Assembly: GCA_040768665.1 (NCBI GenBank)
Contig: JAXGMN010000087.1
Location: 1-35,851, forward strand
Source: JABWBD01 sp040768665
Lineage (GTDB): Bacteria; Planctomycetota; Planctomycetia; Pirellulales; Thermoguttaceae
Direction of reading: 5' to 3'
DNA length: 35,851 nt
Part shown: one piece after another, positions 16,239 through 24,995 of the stretch
Layout: each line of letters begins with the position of its first letter
How positions within the stretch are numbered: position 1 is the first letter of the stretch
Notes under the pieces: model-generated
What the model was told of the DNA's origin: nothing
The model's input: the letters and a program-made list of their open reading frames with translations, nothing else
Databases searched by the model: none
Made by a program: the position numbers and the translations under genes

Positions 16239-17156
16239 ATGAAAGAACCACTCGTCTACCTTGGCGGCCGCTTTCTTCCCGCGTCGGCAGCGAGAATCTC
16301 AATCACCGACGCAGGCTTCGTGCAAGGCACCACGGTGGCCGAACAGCTCCGTACCTTTGCCGGAGCATTGTTCCATCTGCGGGATCACTTTGCGCGGCTC
16401 GAACATTCTCTGAAAGTGATCGGTGTCAACCCGGGGATCGGATGGGAATCGCTCGCTGAAATCGCCCTGGAATTGGTGGAGCACAACCACCGGCTCCTGG
16501 CCGAGGGCGATGATCTGGGCCTTTCCGTCTTTGTCACGCCCGGTGAATATCCAGGGTACGCAACCGGGGCCGCGTCCGGTCCGACCGTTTGCCTGCACAC
16601 CTACCCGCTGCCTTTTCGCCTCTGGGCCGAGAAGTATCGTACCGGGCAGGTTCTGCGAACGACCGAGATTCGGCAGGTGCCGCCCGACTGCTGGCCGCCG
16701 GCGCTAAAGTGCCGCAGTCGCATGCACTACTATCTTGCCGATCGCCTGGCGGCAATGGCGGAAGCGGGAGCCAGGGCCCTGTTGCTCGATCACCAAGGTT
16801 GGGTGAGCGAAGCTTCGACCGCCAACCTCATCCTGTATAACCGCGAAGAAGGACTGGTATCTCCGCCCGCGTCCAAGGTACTTCAAGGGATCAGCCTGGC
16901 CGTGGCGTGCGAATTGGCCAGACAACTGGACATTCCGAGCGGGCATAGGGAATTGACAACCGAAGACGTCACGTCGGCCGACGAAGCGTTTCTGACGAGC
17001 ACGCCCCTCTGCCTCTTGCCGGTCACGCGCGTGGACGGCCGACCGATCGGATGCGGCGCACCGGGCGACGCGTTCCGGCGAGTCCTTTCGGCCTGGAGCG
17101 AGATGGTAGGCGTCGATATCGTCACCCAGGCGGAAAGGTTCGCAAACCGGATGTAA
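16239..17156 (+). CDS. Class IV aminotransferase (BCAT/ADC-lyase type)
   Basis: The 305-aa protein is a PLP enzyme of fold type IV. Family marks are the N-terminal YLGGRFLPASAARISITDAGFVQG, the PLP lysine in PPALKCRSRMHYYLAD (Lys157) and SEASTANL (Glu191 and the phosphate loop). Near the end, EAFLTSTPLCLLPVTRVDGRPIG is the usual second phosphate-binding segment. Members include branched-chain aminotransferase (IlvE), D-amino acid transaminase and aminodeoxychorismate lyase (PabC). The sequence alone does not fix which; the CWPPALKCRSRMHYYLADR form is one I associate with IlvE/PabC-like proteins in planctomycetes. It lies 32 bases after the hydrolase gene. It is cytoplasmic. Confidence 0.88.
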   Translation: MKEPLVYLGGRFLPASAARISITDAGFVQGTTVAEQLRTFAGALFHLRDHFARLEHSLKVIGVNPGIGWESLAEIALELVEHNHRLLAEGDDLGLSVFVTPGEYPGYATGAASGPTVCLHTYPLPFRLWAEKYRTGQVLRTTEIRQVPPDCWPPALKCRSRMHYYLADRLAAMAEAGARALLLDHQGWVSEASTANLILYNREEGLVSPPASKVLQGISLAVACELARQLDIPSGHRELTTEDVTSADEAFLTSTPLCLLPVTRVDGRPIGCGAPGDAFRRVLSAWSEMVGVDIVTQAERFANRM

Positions 17157-17236
17157 CGACTATTCGGCCATCGGACCGCTCGCATTTCCGGCGCGAGAAG
17201 ACTCCCTTAGCGGCAGACCGCCGCTCCCGACGGGCC

Positions 17237-18310
17237 TCATCCGCCGCCCGGCATGCCCCAGTGGATCACCCTTTGCTGCGGTTGGTGGAATTGTGGCGGA
17301 TGGGTGACCTGAGTGCGAAGCCCGCGGGATGGAGCCGACTGCCCCGGAGCCGCACTTGGCCTGACCGCAGCATCGCCCGACACCTGCCAATCCGCGGCCG
17401 GCACGACCTTTGGATCGTGCATAACAGGCCCGGTGGCCGGCGGGACGGCACCATCGCCGGGCGCCTTGGCTTTAATCCGATAGATCAAGTTCGGCTCAGG
17501 ACGGGGGCGGCGGTCGCTGGCAGCCACGATCGAGGGTTCCGGCACTGCTTCGATGTCCGGAGAGACAGACTCCAGTGGCGGAAAGCCCTGGCCGACCCAT
17601 GCCAGCCAGGCGTTCTGCAGCGCTCCGAGATTCTCGATCCCGTAATGCTTCTTGGTGGCCCGCGACCAGTAGTTGTCGCGCAGACCATCGGACACGTAGT
17701 TGACAAACTTCCGCCGGCCGCCCCGCTGGATCAAGAACTCGGCGACCGTATAACCCTGCGCGTAGAGAGGCATGACGTCGCGGGGGTATTCGGTCATGGC
17801 GAACATGCGATTGAAAGCAATTCCCCGGCCCGTGCGCAAGAATTTCTGGAGCATCCGCTGGTGCTTCCGCTTTTCGCTATCATGTTCGACGCTGCTGGCG
17901 GCCCCCTCGTCGGCCCACCGAGGTAGCGGGCGACGGAAGTGGCTGGCGAAAACCATGTGCGTGATTTCGTGCGGCAGCACCGAATCGAGAATACGGTCCG
18001 CGGGCCCCTGGATGGTCATCCGCCACCCGAAGACTTCGCCGCGGTCGAACACGAAACTTGTCTCGCCGCCGGCGCCGAGATTTTCGCCGACGTGGACCGT
18101 AATCGGGCAAGGGGCGGACCACTCGGGCATCTCCTTGCCGAGCCAGGAAGCAGCCAACTCCTTGCGGTACTCCTCGGCGGCCTTGCCGAACCTCTCGGCC
18201 AGTTGCGGACTGGCCGTGTTGATGACGAAGTTGGGAGTGCGGTAGCTCGCACCAGACGATATGAGCAGAACGGCCGCCAGCAAGGCGACCCGAAGCGATC
18301 GAGCGTCCAT
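17237..18310 (-). CDS. Secreted HExxH metallopeptidase (peptidase MA-like)
   Basis: The 357-aa protein has a signal peptide (SLRVALLAAVLLISSGAS) and a gluzincin-type catalytic core: PHEITHMVF (His114, Glu115, His118) with the third ligand probably Glu135 in RWADEGAA. This arrangement matches peptidase MA/DUF2268-like zinc peptidases common in planctomycetes. The last 100 residues are Pro/Ala/Gln-rich with no fold and end QQRVIHWGMPGGG. A longer frame begins at 18397, but the ATG at 18310 starts the signal peptide and has GGAG 10-13 bases upstream. It converges with the aminotransferase gene, with an 80-base gap. The substrate is unknown. Confidence 0.83.
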   Translation of the reverse strand: MDARSLRVALLAAVLLISSGASYRTPNFVINTASPQLAERFGKAAEEYRKELAASWLGKEMPEWSAPCPITVHVGENLGAGGETSFVFDRGEVFGWRMTIQGPADRILDSVLPHEITHMVFASHFRRPLPRWADEGAASSVEHDSEKRKHQRMLQKFLRTGRGIAFNRMFAMTEYPRDVMPLYAQGYTVAEFLIQRGGRRKFVNYVSDGLRDNYWSRATKKHYGIENLGALQNAWLAWVGQGFPPLESVSPDIEAVPEPSIVAASDRRPRPEPNLIYRIKAKAPGDGAVPPATGPVMHDPKVVPAADWQVSGDAAVRPSAAPGQSAPSRGLRTQVTHPPQFHQPQQRVIHWGMPGGG

Positions 18311-18725
18311 GCTCTGCGTTCTCCATCCGAGTGTGGAGCGATCGGCCACTTCCATGCGGCCGGACGAACCGCCGACATTGTGCAAACGCCGGACCAATCG
18401 AACCGGTTATCCGTCCCTGGCGAACCGCGGCTCACCAAAAACCCGCGAATCCGTAGCCGAGGTTCGTCCCAAGAACCCCGCCGGACCGAAGCGACATACC
18501 GCAGGTGCTGTTGTAAACTTTGCAAAATTTAACTTACAGCCGTGAAACTGCAAATCCATAATGCAGAGGGTTCGTAACCATCCCTGCGGGTGGCGTATCA
18601 GCAACGTATGAATACCTTTCACGCCTTCCGCAGGACTGTGGCGGGTCGAGCAGACGAGCCGGTCGATTCCTCGGCTGCAACGCGCTAGAATAAACGAGAA
18701 GATCCAACGTTTGCGAGAGATTGCG
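18311..18725. other. Divergent intergenic region before the SagB gene
   Basis: No gene is supported in these 415 bases. The stretch separates the minus-strand peptidase gene from the plus-strand SagB gene and should hold both promoters. It contains an AT-rich island around 18510-18545 (GTAAACTTTGCAAAATTTAAC and surroundings) that stands out in GC-rich DNA and is a plausible promoter or operator site, but no consensus promoter is clear. Confidence 0.5.
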
Positions 18726-19511
18726 ATGGTCCACGACCCACGAATCGACGAGGGACGCCGGTTCCTCAAAGACACCGTCCGGCAGACGCTCGATTTCTCC
18801 CGGATCGACCAGTATCGTGGGATTGGGCCGCCGCCGATCGAAAAGCCGTTCGCCGCGGATGCGAGGCGGTTCGAACTGTGCTCGCCGGACCGCTGGAAAG
18901 GGATCGGCGCGGTTGAACTGGAAACGGCCATCCGCGGCCGGGAGAGCCGGCGGCGATACACGGGCGAGCCGCTGACGCTGGATGAACTGTCGTTCCTGCT
19001 GTGGGCGACTCAGGGCGTGCGCCGGCGGCTCGATTCCGGAAACGCGTTGCGAACGGTTCCTTCGGCCGGTGCAAGGCACGCGCTAGAGACGTACCTGTGC
19101 GTGTTCGACGTGGAAGGGCTGGAGCCGGCCTTCTATCGCTACCTGCCGGTGGAGCACCAGCTTCTGTTCGAGTTCTCGGAGAGTGGCGCTGCGGCCAAAC
19201 TGGCAGCGGCTGCGCTGGGGCAGGCATTTGTTGGGCAGTCGGCGGTGACGTTTCTCTGGACGGCCATTCCCTACCGGATGGAGTGGCGCTACGGTGCGGC
19301 GGCTCACAAGACGCTCGCAATCGACGCGGGACACGTCTGCCAGAATCTCTATCTCGCGTGCGAGGCCATCGGGGCGGGCACGTGCGCGGTCGCCGCGTAT
19401 CACCAGGAAGCGATGGACGAACTGCTCCGCGTCGACGGAAAGGACGAGTTTACGGTTTACTTGGCGCCGGTCGGCAAGGTATGGCGGCCGGGGATGCAGG
19501 CGGTGCGGTAA
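18726..19511 (+). CDS. SagB/ThcOx-type nitroreductase-fold oxidoreductase
   Basis: The 261-aa protein belongs to the FMN-dependent SagB/ThcOx branch of the nitroreductase fold. Marks are RGRESRRRYTGEPLTLDELSFLLWATQG (FMN-binding Arg cluster and the first helix pair), TVPSAGARHALETYL, the central QSAVTFLWTAIPYRMEWRYG and the dimer helix HKTLAIDAGHVCQNLYLACEAIGAG. SagB relatives oxidise azolines to azoles in RiPP and some nonribosomal pathways, but many act elsewhere. No YcaO or precursor gene is seen. The ATG at 18726 has GAGAG eight bases upstream; a longer start at 18711 is possible. It converges with the NRPS-side adaptor gene and the two coding ends overlap by 55 bases, which ties it physically to that cluster though on the other strand. 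Confidence 0.88.
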   Translation: MVHDPRIDEGRRFLKDTVRQTLDFSRIDQYRGIGPPPIEKPFAADARRFELCSPDRWKGIGAVELETAIRGRESRRRYTGEPLTLDELSFLLWATQGVRRRLDSGNALRTVPSAGARHALETYLCVFDVEGLEPAFYRYLPVEHQLLFEFSESGAAAKLAAAALGQAFVGQSAVTFLWTAIPYRMEWRYGAAAHKTLAIDAGHVCQNLYLACEAIGAGTCAVAAYHQEAMDELLRVDGKDEFTVYLAPVGKVWRPGMQAVR

Positions 19512-20470
19512 GACAGGTCGATCGTTGCGTCGACCAGCGTGCCGGGCCGCAGACGCCGCTCCTTGTCCTCCAATACGACTTCGGCCATGTACTGCCCCGT
19601 GCGAGGATGCGGCGTAAGGCTGATTCGCGAGATTTTGCCGGTGTATACCCGATCGACCGTTTCCGCGCGGATCGAGACCGGCGCACCGCGATGGACGGCG
19701 GCGACATGTGCGACCGGGATCCATAACAGTGCCTTCACCCGCTCCAGCTCGATCAGGTTGACGAGCGGCTGGCCGACGGAAACCCGTTCATGCGGCGCGA
19801 TGAGGCACTCGGAAACCGTGGCGGCTGCGGGCGAGGAAATCGTCTTATAACGATTAAGAACGTCCTGGGCGCTGTTTCGTGCAACCCTGGTCTGGGACTG
19901 TAGCGACTCGACGTTCTCCTGCAACGTCTCGACAACCGATCGCTTCATGCGGACGCCGAGCAGTGCCTTCTTGGTTTGGGATTCGGCTGTTGACGCGCGC
20001 TCGTCGCCCAATTCTCGAAGCGGGGCCCGTATGATCCGCTGGTCCGCCAATCCGCGGCGTCGACCGGGTTCGGCGGCCGGTTCATCCGGGCGAGCCAACA
20101 GTTTCCGGGCCAAGCCCAGATCCGTCCGTAGGCGCAATTCGGCGTCATCGACCCGCTCAACGCCGGACCGGGCAAGCGCCGCCTCGGCGGCCGCCTGCTC
20201 GACGCCTGCGGTGGCCTGCCCCAGATCGCGCTCGAGATCCGAGGTGTCCAATTCGAGGAGGGCCTGTCCGGAGGTTACCGCCTGCCCCGGCTGGACGTGC
20301 ACGGCCTTGACCGGGGCATCGATCGGCGAACGGAGCGTGATCTCCTCGCTCGGCTGAAGAACGCCGCGGGTGCGCAGCATCGCTGAATGAGCCGGCTCAG
20401 CGGCGATGAGCGAGGCCGTCGAGCTTGCAAGCCCAATCGCGAGGCAAGTGATCGCCGTCTGCGCGCGCAA
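19457..20470 (-). CDS. RND/HlyD-type periplasmic adaptor protein (second adaptor)
   Basis: This 337-aa membrane-fusion protein starts with a signal peptide (ITCLAIGLASSTASLIAA). It then has the lipoyl half LQPSEEITLRSPIDAPVKAV (residues 38-57) and VQPGQAVTSGQALLELD, a coiled-coil hairpin with many Ala/Glu/Arg (about 77-200), the returning lipoyl half ISSPAAATVSE, and beta-barrel strands to LRPGTLVDATIDL. It would link an inner-membrane pump to an outer-membrane channel. The start is an unusual TTG (20470), supported by GGGAG nine bases upstream. It begins 26 bases after the broken first adaptor and is probably the last gene of the operon. Its end overlaps the SagB gene, and the normal membrane-proximal domain seems short, so the 3' end may have been lost or replaced. 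Confidence 0.85.
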   Translation of the reverse strand: MRAQTAITCLAIGLASSTASLIAAEPAHSAMLRTRGVLQPSEEITLRSPIDAPVKAVHVQPGQAVTSGQALLELDTSDLERDLGQATAGVEQAAAEAALARSGVERVDDAELRLRTDLGLARKLLARPDEPAAEPGRRRGLADQRIIRAPLRELGDERASTAESQTKKALLGVRMKRSVVETLQENVESLQSQTRVARNSAQDVLNRYKTISSPAAATVSECLIAPHERVSVGQPLVNLIELERVKALLWIPVAHVAAVHRGAPVSIRAETVDRVYTGKISRISLTPHPRTGQYMAEVVLEDKERRLRPGTLVDATIDLSYRTACIPGRHTLPTGAK

Positions 20471-20496
20471 TGCAATCGTCTCCCGTTCAGGTGTTC

Positions 20497-21643
20497 TCAG
20501 CCGGGCTTTTTCCCGATGGTGGCGACATCGACGGGCGTGCCGTCGTCAATGGCGATGAGCCCGCTCACCGCGACCAGATCGCCGGCGGAGAGCCCGGCAA
20601 GGACGTTAAGCGATTCGGCCCGGCCGGGGATCGATTCCACGACCGGTTCCACGCGACGAGCGACGTACCCGTTCGACACTTTTTCGAGCCGGAAGCAGAC
20701 CAGCACGTCGCTGCGCTGCGTCAGCGCCCGCCGGGGCATCACCACAACCGAGTCTGCCGTTTTCGCCGTAAATGCAACGTCGACCGGCATGCCGGAACGG
20801 AGGCTGCCGTCGGGGTTCTTCACCTCGACCTCGGCGGAGATCCGTTTTGTACGCGGATCCGCGACGGGCGCGATGCGGAGCAGGCGTGCCGCCGACGGGG
20901 ACGCTTGCCCATCGGGGAGCACAACGCGACACTCGATCTCGCCGCGGAGGCTTGCGGCTTCCGCCGCAGTCAAGGGAACAACGGCGACCATCGGTTCGGA
21001 GACGATGATCTGGGCGGCCGGCTGTGCCGGAGCAGCAAACTCGCCCTCACTGACCATGACCTGGGCGATGATGCCTTCAACCGGCGCGCGGACGATCCGG
21101 GAGTCGTAGGTTTTCCGGGCCTCGGCCGCCTCGCTATCGGCAATAGTCAGGGCCGCCGAGGCCGCCGCGACGCAGTCGGGCGTCGCGACGCAGATCGTCG
21201 TCTTCCGACTTCTCGGCATCGGCGAATTGCGCCTTGGCCTCCTCCAGGCGGACTTGCGCGGACTTCAGGCGAGCCTGAACTTCTGAGAGCTTGATTTCCA
21301 GGAGCGAACCGTCGAGCTCCAGCAGAACGTCGCCCTTGTTCACGGCGTCGCCGACGCCAACGGGCGCCTTGACGACGCGGCCGGTCACCTCCGGAAAAAT
21401 GTTCACTTCGCTCGAAGGTCGCAGTGCTCCGCGGCGAGTGAACTCGACGGTGAACGGTGTCTTGCTCAACGTCGCCGTTTCGACACGCAGAAGCGTGGAA
21501 GCCCGTGGAAGCGGGGTGGCCGCGCTCGGCGCCGGCCCTGTCTGCCGGACGAACAGCGCGTAGGCCCCGCCCAGGCAGACAACGGTCACCACGATCAGAA
21601 CCGTGGCGGTGAACAAATCCGACGCGCGAAATTTGCGGGTCAT
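20497..21643 (-). pseudogene. RND periplasmic adaptor, frameshifted
   Basis: Two overlapping frames together make one adaptor of about 380 aa. The first (from ATG 21643) has a membrane anchor (FTATVLIVVTVVCLGGAYALF), the lipoyl half VNIFPEVTGRVVKAPVGVGD and the first coiled-coil helix LSEVQARLKSAQVRLEEAKAQF. It then runs into TAG at 21134. The other frame picks up AASAALTIADSEAAEARKTY, the second helix, and goes on to SRIVRAPVEGIIAQVMVSEG (second lipoyl half), the beta barrel and a normal end GTPVDVATIGKKPG at 20497. One base gained or two lost near 21166-21193 explains it; a 10-bp direct repeat there (21166-21175, 21184-21193) is a likely cause. It starts 4 bases after the RND stop codon and has AGGAG upstream. 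Sequencing error is possible. Confidence 0.85.
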
Positions 21644-21647
21644 GGTT

Positions 21648-24600
21648 TTACTCCTGCGCCGCAGAAAGCTGGATTGCGGCCGGCTGGGATGCGTCGTGAC
21701 TGGATCGGTGGAAAAGCCGCGAGGCAAGGCGGGCAAGATCGTCGTGGATCAAGTAGAAACACGGAGTGAACAGCAGCGTCATGGCGGCACCTACGGTCAG
21801 GCCGTAGCAGAAGCAGGCGGCGAAGGGACTCCAGATGGAACTGTAGCCGCCCATCCCGATCGCGGTCGGCAGCAGACCGAAGATCGTGGTGATGGTTGTG
21901 CACATGACCGGCCGAAGCCGCAGTCGGCAGCCCTCGAGCACCGCCGTCGCTCGATCGTCGCCCTGACCGGGGTGCTGATTGATGAATTCGATCAAGAGGA
22001 TCGCATTGTTGACGGCGACCCCGAAGAGTCCGACCAAGGCGACGCCGGTGACGATGCTGAGCGGGTGCTCATGCAGGTGCATCCCCAGAACCACGCCCGC
22101 CAGGGCAAAGGTCAGCGAAAGCAGGACCAAAAACGGCTGGATATAGCTGCGGAACTCCATCAGCAGACTGAGATAAATCAGGGCCAGGGCCGCAAGGCCG
22201 GCGATCGCCAGGCTGCTGAAACTCTCCTGCTGCTGGGCGTAGCCTCCTCCGAAACTCAGGCTCAGCCCCGGGTATTCCCGCTCGATCGCGGGGAACTCCC
22301 GGGCAAGTTCGCGATTGACGTACTGCATATCGATGGGCCTACCCTGCGGATCGACCGGCTTGCCGTGGATCGCGGCGCTGACGGTGATCAGCCGTCGGCC
22401 GTCGTGATGATAAACGGAAGCGTAGTGCTGATCGAAATAGGGCACGGCGACTTCGCTGAGTATCGGCTCGGCGCCGGTGAGCGTCTTGAGCGGGATCGCC
22501 ATCAGGTCGTCGAGACTGTCGCGGTAGGGGGTGTCGAAGGCGATGCGGACGGGGACTTGTTCGTCGAGCTGTGGGTCGTAGATGTCGCCGGCGGCCATGC
22601 CGTCGGTTGCGGCGCGGACGGTGGCGGCAATGTCCAACGGAGTCAGCCCGAACTCGGAAGCTTGCGGCTCCTGGGGGAGCAGCCCGACTTCCATCGGTCC
22701 TTCGCGCATGTTATCGCGAATCTGGGCCACTCCCGGGATCCGGGCCATTCGCCTGCGAACCCTATCGGCCACCTGCCGGCAGACCCTCATGTCGCCGTGT
22801 TCGATGCGGACGGCAAGGGTTTCGGTCTGCTCCAGTCCGGTTCCCATCGACGAGACGGAGAACGCCTCCAATCCCAGCGAAGGGTTCTTTTCGCGGAATT
22901 GCTCGATTCGTCCACGGAGCAGATCGAGCAGGGCGCCGGGATCGCGGCGGGCCGTGGTGGTGGGATGAAACTGCACCCAGATCATCCCGACGTTGGCCTG
23001 GCGGACCAGCTCCATGTGTTCGGTGAACTGCATGCCGGCCACGCTGAGGTAGTTTTTGACCATGCCCGGCGAACCGGAGAGCTCGTCGAGCACTTCGCCG
23101 AGCTTCGCACCAAGCTGGTCGGCGGCGTCGAGCGAGGCGTCGCGGCCGGTCTCGAAGTTGATCAGGGCCATCGGGAATTCGGCCGGCAGCGTTTCGGTAC
23201 GGATGTAGCTCATGGCCGCGACCGATAGGACGGTGATCGCCACAAGCACGAAAGCGGTAAGATAGCGGACACGTAACAGCGACGCGAGAACCACCAGATA
23301 GGCGCGTGCGAATGCGTGGCCGAATCGGCTGATCAGTCCGATGCGAGGCGGCGACGCCTCGGACGCGGCGGCAGCAACGGCAGGACGGGGCCCGAAATGG
23401 TAAACGTGGCCCGGGATAATGAAGAACCACTCGAACATGCTCGACAGCAGGGCGATCGTGACGACGATCGGTACTGCGTAGAAGAGGCTTCCGACCTGGC
23501 CTTCCAAGAGAAGCAGCGGCCAGAAAACCACGATGGTGGTGACCACGGCTGCCGACATCGGCGAGGTGATTTCACCCATGCCGCGAACGATGGCGTCCCA
23601 GCGGGAAAGGCCCGACTGCATGTGGCGGTAGATGTTCTCGAGGACCACGATCTCTTCGTCGACGAGCATGCCGGTGACCAAGACGAGGGCGAAGACGGAC
23701 GTCGTGTTTGCGGTGATCCCGAAAGCCCACATCCCGATGGCAGTGCCCAGGAAGGCGAAGGGGACGCCCATCATCGCCAAGAGGCTGTTGCGAATGCCGA
23801 GAAAAAAGCAGAGCACGATGAACACGAGCATGCAGCCCGCCAGCAGGTTCTGCTTCAGCGCGCTGAGGGCATTGGAAACCCAGGGGGTAATGTCGACGGC
23901 GACGTCCAGGGCAATGCCGTCGAATTGGTTGTGCTGCTTGAAGCGATCGAGGCGGTCCATGACGCGGTCGCGGACGGTCATGACGTTGGCCCCGGAAGTC
24001 TTGGTGACCTCGACGACCACACACCGGTCTCCCTGGTAACGGGCGCGGATGAAGTCCTGTGCGAGGCCTTCTTCGAAGCGGGCGATATCGCGGAGGTAGA
24101 CGTGGGCTCCGGCCGGGTCCTTACGGACGATCACGGAGCCGAGTTGGTCGACGCCCCGCAAGTCACTGACGAAGCGGATGGGGTGCTCGACCTCGGCCGT
24201 TTCGATGCTGCCGACCGGAATCGAGACAGCCGACCGCCGCACGATGGCCGCGATTTCGGGGACCGAGAGGGCGGCCTGCTGCATCCGGTCGCGATCGACG
24301 AGGACACGGACCTCCCGCTCTCCTTCACCCAGGAGCCGGACACCGGCCACTCCGGAAACCGACGCCAGTTCCTCCTTGAGCTTCTGGACGGCCCGCCGAA
24401 CTGCCAAAGGACCGAGATTTTCCTTGTCCGAGACACAGACCCGCAGGAAGGGCGAGTCTTCGTCAAGTTTGAACCGCGACACGGAAGGCGGCTGGCAGCC
24501 CTCGGGCAGGTCGTTGATCTGGTTGATTCGCGACTGAAGGGCGGCAAACGCGGAATCGACCTCCGACTCGCCGGCCCCGTCTTCGAAACGGACTACGACG

Positions 24601-24869
24601 CGGGAAAGATTGGCCGTGCTTTCGCTGCGGTGCCAGGCGACATGGCGGATGCCCTCGATCTCGGATTCGATCCGCCGGGTCACCAGACGCTCGACCTGCT
24701 CGGCGGTTGCCCCGGGCCAGACGACGAGGGAGACGGCACTGGACGTGCTGATATCCGGATAGACCTCGACCGGCAGGCTCCGCCAGGCCAGGATCCCGAC
24801 CACGATCACGAGCCAGTACAAGGCATCTGCGGTCTTTCTATGCCGCAGGGCGAATTCGGCCATCGACAC
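21648..24869 (-). CDS. RND-family efflux permease
   Basis: The 1073-aa inner-membrane pump has the RND architecture of twelve membrane helices and two large periplasmic loops. The first helix is near residue 16, the first loop about 35-335, helices 2-6 about 338-560, and the second half repeats the pattern. It exports small molecules using the proton gradient through an adaptor and outer-membrane channel. Helix 4 carries VTGMLVDEEIVVLENIYRH, where most hydrophobe-exporting pumps have VDDA; here the acidic pair is Asp404-Glu405. A GTG start at 24869 fits GAGGAG seven bases upstream better than the ATG at 24863. The adaptor gene begins 4 bases after the stop codon. No TolC-type channel gene is in the window. 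Confidence 0.94.
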   Translation of the reverse strand: MSMAEFALRHRKTADALYWLVIVVGILAWRSLPVEVYPDISTSSAVSLVVWPGATAEQVERLVTRRIESEIEGIRHVAWHRSESTANLSRVVVRFEDGAGESEVDSAFAALQSRINQINDLPEGCQPPSVSRFKLDEDSPFLRVCVSDKENLGPLAVRRAVQKLKEELASVSGVAGVRLLGEGEREVRVLVDRDRMQQAALSVPEIAAIVRRSAVSIPVGSIETAEVEHPIRFVSDLRGVDQLGSVIVRKDPAGAHVYLRDIARFEEGLAQDFIRARYQGDRCVVVEVTKTSGANVMTVRDRVMDRLDRFKQHNQFDGIALDVAVDITPWVSNALSALKQNLLAGCMLVFIVLCFFLGIRNSLLAMMGVPFAFLGTAIGMWAFGITANTTSVFALVLVTGMLVDEEIVVLENIYRHMQSGLSRWDAIVRGMGEITSPMSAAVVTTIVVFWPLLLLEGQVGSLFYAVPIVVTIALLSSMFEWFFIIPGHVYHFGPRPAVAAAASEASPPRIGLISRFGHAFARAYLVVLASLLRVRYLTAFVLVAITVLSVAAMSYIRTETLPAEFPMALINFETGRDASLDAADQLGAKLGEVLDELSGSPGMVKNYLSVAGMQFTEHMELVRQANVGMIWVQFHPTTTARRDPGALLDLLRGRIEQFREKNPSLGLEAFSVSSMGTGLEQTETLAVRIEHGDMRVCRQVADRVRRRMARIPGVAQIRDNMREGPMEVGLLPQEPQASEFGLTPLDIAATVRAATDGMAAGDIYDPQLDEQVPVRIAFDTPYRDSLDDLMAIPLKTLTGAEPILSEVAVPYFDQHYASVYHHDGRRLITVSAAIHGKPVDPQGRPIDMQYVNRELAREFPAIEREYPGLSLSFGGGYAQQQESFSSLAIAGLAALALIYLSLLMEFRSYIQPFLVLLSLTFALAGVVLGMHLHEHPLSIVTGVALVGLFGVAVNNAILLIEFINQHPGQGDDRATAVLEGCRLRLRPVMCTTITTIFGLLPTAIGMGGYSSIWSPFAACFCYGLTVGAAMTLLFTPCFYLIHDDLARLASRLFHRSSHDASQPAAIQLSAAQE

Positions 24870-24995
24870 GTGTCAACTCCTCGCGCGGCCCTGCCCTGTC
24901 AGGCGGGCCGCAGGCTGGACCAGGATGTTCTTTTGTTGTGTTCATGAAAACCGAGCAAGAACGGCAATCCGCCATATTTCCACTCTAAACTCCCG

